Shown here piece after piece: positions 6,391 to 10,078 of a DNA stretch of 10,078 nucleotides. The stretch covers positions 1-10,078 of the forward strand of contig JAOTZF010000042.1 in the NCBI GenBank assembly GCA_029861485.1. Reading direction: 5' to 3'. The position numbers and the translations under genes were made by a program. The notes beneath the pieces were generated by a model. It was not told the DNA's origin, did not search any database, and saw only the letters and a list, made by a program, of their open reading frames with translations. This DNA comes from Thermoleophilia bacterium. Lineage in GTDB: Bacteria; Actinomycetota; Thermoleophilia; Miltoncostaeales; Miltoncostaeaceae. The stretch's first letter is position 1. Each line of letters opens with the position of its first letter.

Positions 6391-6396
6391 CCTCCT
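6391..6396 (-). promoter_or_regulatory. Consensus Shine-Dalgarno fixing the GTG start of ybbN
   Basis: The minus strand reads AGGAGG, ACGCA, then GTG. It is the strongest ribosome site in the window and decides the start, because no nearby in-frame ATG exists. Confidence 0.85.
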
Positions 6397-6399
6397 GTA

Positions 6400-6415
6400 G
6401 TGACTTCCATGTCAC
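6400..6415. promoter_or_regulatory. Small inverted repeat in the ybbN-ettA divergent region
   Basis: GTGAC and GTCAC flank six bases (TTCCAT). The element lies just upstream of the ybbN ribosome site, in a gap of only 69 bp shared by two divergent genes. It could be an operator or a 5' UTR hairpin. The short arms make this tentative. Confidence 0.22.
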
Positions 6416-6439
6416 ACGGTAGCGAAAGCACAGCTCAGG

Positions 6440-6445
6440 TAGCCT
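6440..6445 (+). promoter_or_regulatory. Candidate -10 element (TAGCCT) of ettA
   Basis: TAGCCT fits TANNNT and ends nine bases before the ettA ATG, so the mRNA would be nearly leaderless. This agrees with the lack of a clear Shine-Dalgarno. The same hexamer occurs upstream of acnA at 8343-8348. No -35 match is seen. Confidence 0.35.
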
Positions 6446-6454
6446 GCCGCCCGC

Positions 6455-8137
6455 ATGTCGCAGGACGTCGTGTTCACGATGCAGAAGCTGCGCAAGGCCT
6501 ACTCGGGCCGCGTGGTGCTGGAAGACATCTCGCTCTCGTTCCTCGCGGGAGCGAAGATCGGCGTGCTCGGCACCAACGGCGCCGGCAAGAGCACCTTGCT
6601 GCGCATCATCGCCGGCAGGGACGATCAGTTCACCGGCACGGCCGAGGCGATTCCCGGCATCAGTGTGGGGCTGCTGGAGCAGGAGCCGGCTCTTGACCCC
6701 GAGCTGGACGTGAAGTCGAACATCGAGCGCGGTCTCGGCGAGAGGTTCACGCTCATCGCACGGTACGGCGAGCTGTCCGGAAAGCTCGCCGAATCGCTCG
6801 AGCCCGGCGAGATGGACGAGGTGCTGGAGGAATTCCAGCGCGTCCAGGATCAGATCGACTCGGCCGATGCTTGGGATCTCGAGCGCCAGCTCGAGGTCGC
6901 CATGGATGCCCTCCGGGTACCGCCCGGCGAGGCGGACGTCACGACGCTCTCGGGCGGTGAGCGACGTCGCGTCGCGCTGTGCCGCCTGCTTCTGAGCGAG
7001 CCGGACATCCTGCTGCTCGATGAGCCGACGAACCACCTGGACGCCGAGTCGGTGGCCTGGCTCGAGCGTTTCCTGGAGGAGTACGACGGCACGGTGGTCG
7101 CCGTGACCCACGATCGCTACTTCCTGGACAACGTCGCCCAATGGATCCTGGAGCTCGATCGGGGCAAGGGCGTCCCCTACAAGGGCAACTACTCCGGATG
7201 GCTCGAGCAGAAGCACGCTCGGCTGGGCCAGGAGGAGCGCGAGCAGAAGGCGCGCCAGAGGACCCTGGAACGCGAGCTCGAGTGGGTTCGTATGACTCCG
7301 AAGGGCCGGCAATCCCAGAACAAGGCGCGACTGGCCAACTACCAGCGCCTGCTCGCCGAGGAGCAGGAGCAACGGAAGGACCCGGTCGTCATCCGGCTTC
7401 CCGCCGCTCCTCGGCTCGGCGATCTGGTGATCGAGGCCAAGCATCTCTCGAAGGGCTTCGGCGACCGGTTGCTGATCGACGACCTCTCGTTCAGCCTGCC
7501 CCCGGCCGGAATCGTCGGAGTGATCGGCGCGAACGGCGCCGGCAAGACGACGCTGTTTCGCATGATCGCCGGCCACGAGACGCCGAGCTCCGGTGAGCTC
7601 CGGGTCGGCGACACCGTGGAGCTCGCGTATGTCGATCAGTCCCGCGACGCGCTCGATCCGGCCAAGAACGTCTGGGAGGAGATCTCGGGGGGGATGGACA
7701 CGATCGCGCTGGGCGGCAGCCACGAGGTCAACTCGCGGGCCTACGTCGCGTCGTTCAACTTCACCGGAGCCGACCAACAGAAGCCGGTCGGGCAACTGTC
7801 AGGCGGCGAGCGCAACCGGGTGCATCTGGCCAAGATGCTGGCCGGGGGCGGCAACCTGATCCTGCTCGACGAGCCGTCGAACGACCTCGACATCGACACG
7901 CTGCGCGCGCTGGAGCAAGCTCTGCTCGACTTCAGCGGTTGCGTGATGGTGACCAGCCACGACCGCTGGTTCCTGGACCGCATCGCCACCCACATCCTGG
8001 CGTTTGAAGGCGATAGTCAGGTGCGGTGGTTCGAGGGCAACTTCGATGAGTACGAAGAGCATCGCAGGGCGGACCTGGGCGAGGAGGCGCTGAACCCGAA
8101 GCGTCTGACCTACCGGCGCTTGAGCGCCCCGCGCTGA
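6455..8137 (+). CDS. ettA: Energy-dependent translational throttle protein EttA (ABC-F ATPase)
   Basis: The 560-residue protein is close to the usual EttA length of about 555. It carries two ABC ATPase domains and no membrane segments. Domain 1 has Walker A GTNGAGKST (39-47), signature LSGGERRRV (165-173) and Walker B LLLDEPTNHLD with E190. The long helical insertion at about 95-140 is the expected arm region. The interdomain linker (about 240-315) is highly charged and includes the EttA-typical ELEWVR...KGRQSQNKARL stretch. Domain 2 has GANGAGKTT (358-366), LSGGERNRVHLAK (448-460) and LLDEPSNDLD with E473, then FEGNFDEYEEH and a conserved basic C-terminus. EttA binds the ribosomal E site and gates the first steps of elongation according to ATP/ADP level. 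Serine replaces the usual threonine in the second DEPTND motif, which is a mild change. The family assignment is firm. Confidence 0.97.
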   Translation: MSQDVVFTMQKLRKAYSGRVVLEDISLSFLAGAKIGVLGTNGAGKSTLLRIIAGRDDQFTGTAEAIPGISVGLLEQEPALDPELDVKSNIERGLGERFTLIARYGELSGKLAESLEPGEMDEVLEEFQRVQDQIDSADAWDLERQLEVAMDALRVPPGEADVTTLSGGERRRVALCRLLLSEPDILLLDEPTNHLDAESVAWLERFLEEYDGTVVAVTHDRYFLDNVAQWILELDRGKGVPYKGNYSGWLEQKHARLGQEEREQKARQRTLERELEWVRMTPKGRQSQNKARLANYQRLLAEEQEQRKDPVVIRLPAAPRLGDLVIEAKHLSKGFGDRLLIDDLSFSLPPAGIVGVIGANGAGKTTLFRMIAGHETPSSGELRVGDTVELAYVDQSRDALDPAKNVWEEISGGMDTIALGGSHEVNSRAYVASFNFTGADQQKPVGQLSGGERNRVHLAKMLAGGGNLILLDEPSNDLDIDTLRALEQALLDFSGCVMVTSHDRWFLDRIATHILAFEGDSQVRWFEGNFDEYEEHRRADLGEEALNPKRLTYRRLSAPR

Positions 8138-8295
8138 TTCCAGGGCCGCACCCGCACAGGCGTTGGCAGCGTCGTCCACTGCAACTCTCGCGCCCGGCGG
8201 CGGTCGCGAATCTGACCTACGGTGGTTGCCGCACCGACTCCGAACAGGACGACGGTGGTGGCGAGGGCTGCGATGGTGCGCGCGCGAGTGAGCAT
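8110..8295 (-). CDS. Possible 61-residue membrane or exported peptide
   Basis: The predicted peptide starts MLTRARTIAALATT and has a hydrophobic segment at about residues 8-27, then a very Arg-rich tail. Most of its third codon positions are G or C and second positions in the helix are mainly T or C, as expected for a real membrane segment. Its last codons overlap the ettA 3' end by 28 bp in antisense. No Shine-Dalgarno is seen before the ATG. It may be a small membrane protein or a chance frame, and no family is recognised. Confidence 0.4.
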   Translation of the reverse strand: MLTRARTIAALATTVVLFGVGAATTVGQIRDRRRARELQWTTLPTPVRVRPWNQRGALKRR

Positions 8296-8342
8296 GGGAT
8301 CATTGTGACGTCTCGCCCCCGCCCGTGCAGGCCGGGCTGCGA

Positions 8343-8348
8343 TAGCCT
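8343..8348 (+). promoter_or_regulatory. Candidate -10 element (TAGCCT) upstream of acnA
   Basis: The sequence GATAGCCT repeats the hexamer found before ettA. It would give acnA a leader of roughly 55-60 bases, which fits the presence of a good Shine-Dalgarno there. No -35 element is recognisable, so this rests on the hexamer alone. Confidence 0.25.
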
Positions 8349-8402
8349 CCCAAGGCGGCGTACCGACATGATCTGTGCGTCCATTGTGGGGCCCGAGATT
8401 CC

Positions 8403-8407
8403 AGGAG
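8403..8407 (+). promoter_or_regulatory. Shine-Dalgarno fixing the GTG start of acnA
   Basis: AGGAG, then CAAGA, then GTG. The spacing is ideal and supports GTG at 8413 as the start of aconitase. Confidence 0.8.
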
Positions 8408-8412
8408 CAAGA

Positions 8413-10078
8413 GTGAGCGCAGCCGACCCGTTCAACGCCCGCGACGCACTGAGCGTCGGAAGCGCCGAGCACACCATCTACCGCATCGATGCGCTCGGCG
8501 ATCAGGTCGCATCGCTGCCGTTCACGGTGAAGGCGATCCTCGAGTCAGCTCTGCGCAACTGTGGAAAGGGCTTCGTCGAGGAGGACGATGTCAACGCCCT
8601 CGCGAGCTGGACGCCGAACTCCGGCGTGGCGCGCGAGGTGCCGTTCCTGCCCGCCCGCGTGGTGCTGCAGGACTTCACAGGCGTTCCCGCGGTTGTCGAC
8701 CTCGCCTCGATGCGCGACGCCATGGTGGCCCTCGGCGGCGACCCCCAGAAGATCAACCCGATGGTCCCGGTCGACCTCGTCATCGACCACTCGGTACAGG
8801 TCGACTACTTCGGCACGCCCGAGGCGTTCGAGGCCAACGTGGCCCGCGAGTACGAGCGCAACGGTGAGCGCTACCAGCTGTTCCGCTGGGCTCAGCAGGC
8901 CTTTCGCGACTTTCGCGCCGTGCCGCCCGGCACCGGCATCGTGCACCAAGTGAACCTCGAGTACCTCTCGCCGTCGGTGCAGGCGCGGGAGATCGACGGC
9001 GAGCTGGTGGCCTTCCCGGACACGCTCGTGGGCACCGACTCCCACACGACGATGATCGACGCGCTGGGTGTCGTGGGCTTCGGCGTCGGTGGCATCGAGG
9101 CCGAGGGCGTGATGCTCGGCCAGCCGGTCTACATGCCCAACCCAATCGTGGTGGGACTGAAGTTCAACGGCAAGCTCGCTACCAGTGCTACGGCGACCGA
9201 CCTCGTGCTCACCGTGACGGAGCTCCTGCGCGAGCACGGCGTGGTGGGCAAGTTCGTCGAGTTCTTCGGCGACGGGCTCTCGTCGCTCAGCCTGGCCGAC
9301 CGCGCCACGCTCTCGAACATGTCGCCGGAGTTCGGTTCGACGGCGGCCATGTTCCCGATCGACGACGAGACCTGCTCGTACCTTGAGATGACCGGCCGCT
9401 CGGCGGATCTTGTCCGCGCGTATGCCCAGGAGCAAGGCATGTTCCGCCGCGATGGCGATCCGGACCCCGCCTTCGATGCCGTCCTGGAGCTCGACCTCTC
9501 CACCATCGAGCCGAGCCTCGCCGGCCCCAGCCGTCCCCAGGACCGCGTGTCGCTGGCCAACATGGCGACCGAGTTCCGGGAGAAGTTCCCCGAAGGCCTC
9601 GCCCAGAACGGCGCGGGGCCGCACTACGAGCCGGCCGTGCCGGTCTCGAATAGGGGAGAGGACTTCGCGGTGAGCCACGGCTCGGTGGCCATCGCAGCCA
9701 TCACCAGCTGCACGAACACGTCCAACCCGTCGGTGATGGTGGGCGCGGGACTGCTCGCCAAGAATGCCGTGGAGAGGGGTCTCTCCACCCCGCCGTGGGT
9801 GAAGACCAGCCTCGCCCCCGGCAGCCAGGCGGTGACGGGCTACCTCGACAACGCGGGGCTCACCCCTTACCTCGACAAGCTGAAGTTCAACCTGGTCGGC
9901 TACGGCTGCACCACGTGCATCGGGAACTCCGGCCCACTCGACGAGCCGATCGCCGAGGCGATCGAGCAGAACAAGCTCGTGGCCGCCGCGGTGCTCTCGG
10001 GCAATCGCAACTTCGAGGGCCGCGTGCATCCGCACATCCGCGCCAGCTACCTCGCGTCGCCGCCACTCGTGGTCGCAT
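8413..10078 (+). CDS. acnA: Aconitate hydratase AcnA, 5' part (runs off the window)
   Basis: The frame is open from GTG 8413 to the right edge, giving 555 codons. It matches the AcnA/IRP1 type of aconitase, which interconverts citrate and isocitrate in the TCA cycle using a [4Fe-4S] cluster. Visible signatures are DLVIDHSVQVDYFG, GTDSHTTM (207-214), GFGVGGIEAEGVMLGQP, ITSCTNTSNPS with C433, and GCTTCIGNSG with C499 and C502. These three cysteines bind the cluster and lie almost exactly where they do in E. coli AcnA (435, 501, 504). The gene starts after an AGGAG ribosome site. AcnA proteins are about 890-940 residues, so roughly 340 or more residues, including the swivelling C-terminal domain, lie beyond the edge. 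There is no sign of a frameshift. The long opposite-strand frame here is only a codon-bias shadow. Confidence 0.97.
   Translation, partial: MSAADPFNARDALSVGSAEHTIYRIDALGDQVASLPFTVKAILESALRNCGKGFVEEDDVNALASWTPNSGVAREVPFLPARVVLQDFTGVPAVVDLASMRDAMVALGGDPQKINPMVPVDLVIDHSVQVDYFGTPEAFEANVAREYERNGERYQLFRWAQQAFRDFRAVPPGTGIVHQVNLEYLSPSVQAREIDGELVAFPDTLVGTDSHTTMIDALGVVGFGVGGIEAEGVMLGQPVYMPNPIVVGLKFNGKLATSATATDLVLTVTELLREHGVVGKFVEFFGDGLSSLSLADRATLSNMSPEFGSTAAMFPIDDETCSYLEMTGRSADLVRAYAQEQGMFRRDGDPDPAFDAVLELDLSTIEPSLAGPSRPQDRVSLANMATEFREKFPEGLAQNGAGPHYEPAVPVSNRGEDFAVSHGSVAIAAITSCTNTSNPSVMVGAGLLAKNAVERGLSTPPWVKTSLAPGSQAVTGYLDNAGLTPYLDKLKFNLVGYGCTTCIGNSGPLDEPIAEAIEQNKLVAAAVLSGNRNFEGRVHPHIRASYLASPPLVVA

Noticed and set aside
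6386..7795. A minus-strand frame extending ybbN by about 470 codons through ettA
   Set aside because: It is antisense to the certain ettA gene, while ybbN has a consensus ribosome site and GTG at 6385.
8545..10035. A 496-codon minus-strand open frame opposite aconitase
   Set aside because: The plus strand clearly encodes AcnA with all catalytic motifs. The antisense frame is His/Arg/Glu-rich and is a by-product of GC-biased third positions.

Overview
The window is GC-rich DNA with strongly GC-biased third codon positions, dense genes on both strands and several GTG or near-leaderless starts. That, with the gene families present (Prim-Pol and HIRAN domains, an AcnA-type aconitase, EttA, a YbbN-like thioredoxin), suggests a high-GC actinobacterium, possibly class Thermoleophilia. 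The class is a guess from style, since no rRNA or other phylogenetic marker is present.

Layout. (1) Positions 46-2834, minus strand: an aldehyde dehydrogenase is followed 41 bp later by a multidomain protein that joins an archaeo-eukaryotic-type primase-polymerase (Prim-Pol) domain, a CHC2-type zinc finger and a C-terminal HIRAN domain. (2) Positions 3031-4811, plus strand: a one-helix membrane peptide, an Mrr-like PD-(D/E)xK nuclease with an apparently duplicated C-terminal module, and a three-helix membrane protein. (3) Positions 4808-6385, minus strand: a YbbN/CnoX-like thioredoxin-TPR protein, a strong hairpin, then a PuuD-like gamma-glutamyl-GABA hydrolase (peptidase C26) that ends against the membrane-protein gene in a shared CTAG. 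(4) Positions 6455-8137, plus strand: the ABC-F translation factor EttA, divergent from ybbN. (5) Positions 8110-8295, minus strand: a possible 61-residue membrane peptide. (6) Position 8413 to the right edge, plus strand: the first 555 codons of aconitase (acnA), including all three Fe-S cysteines. It runs off the window.

Most of the right half is housekeeping: protein quality control, ribosome control and the TCA cycle. The left half is more accessory in character. The aldehyde dehydrogenase and the C26 hydrolase resemble the PuuC and PuuD steps of gamma-glutamylated putrescine breakdown, but opposite-strand nuclease and membrane genes separate them. The two most notable proteins are the Prim-Pol/zinc-finger/HIRAN fusion and the Mrr-like nuclease with its uncharacterised repeated C-terminus. 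Both look like DNA-processing proteins, but nothing here shows that they work together. I see no tRNA, rRNA, CRISPR array, transposase or integrase.
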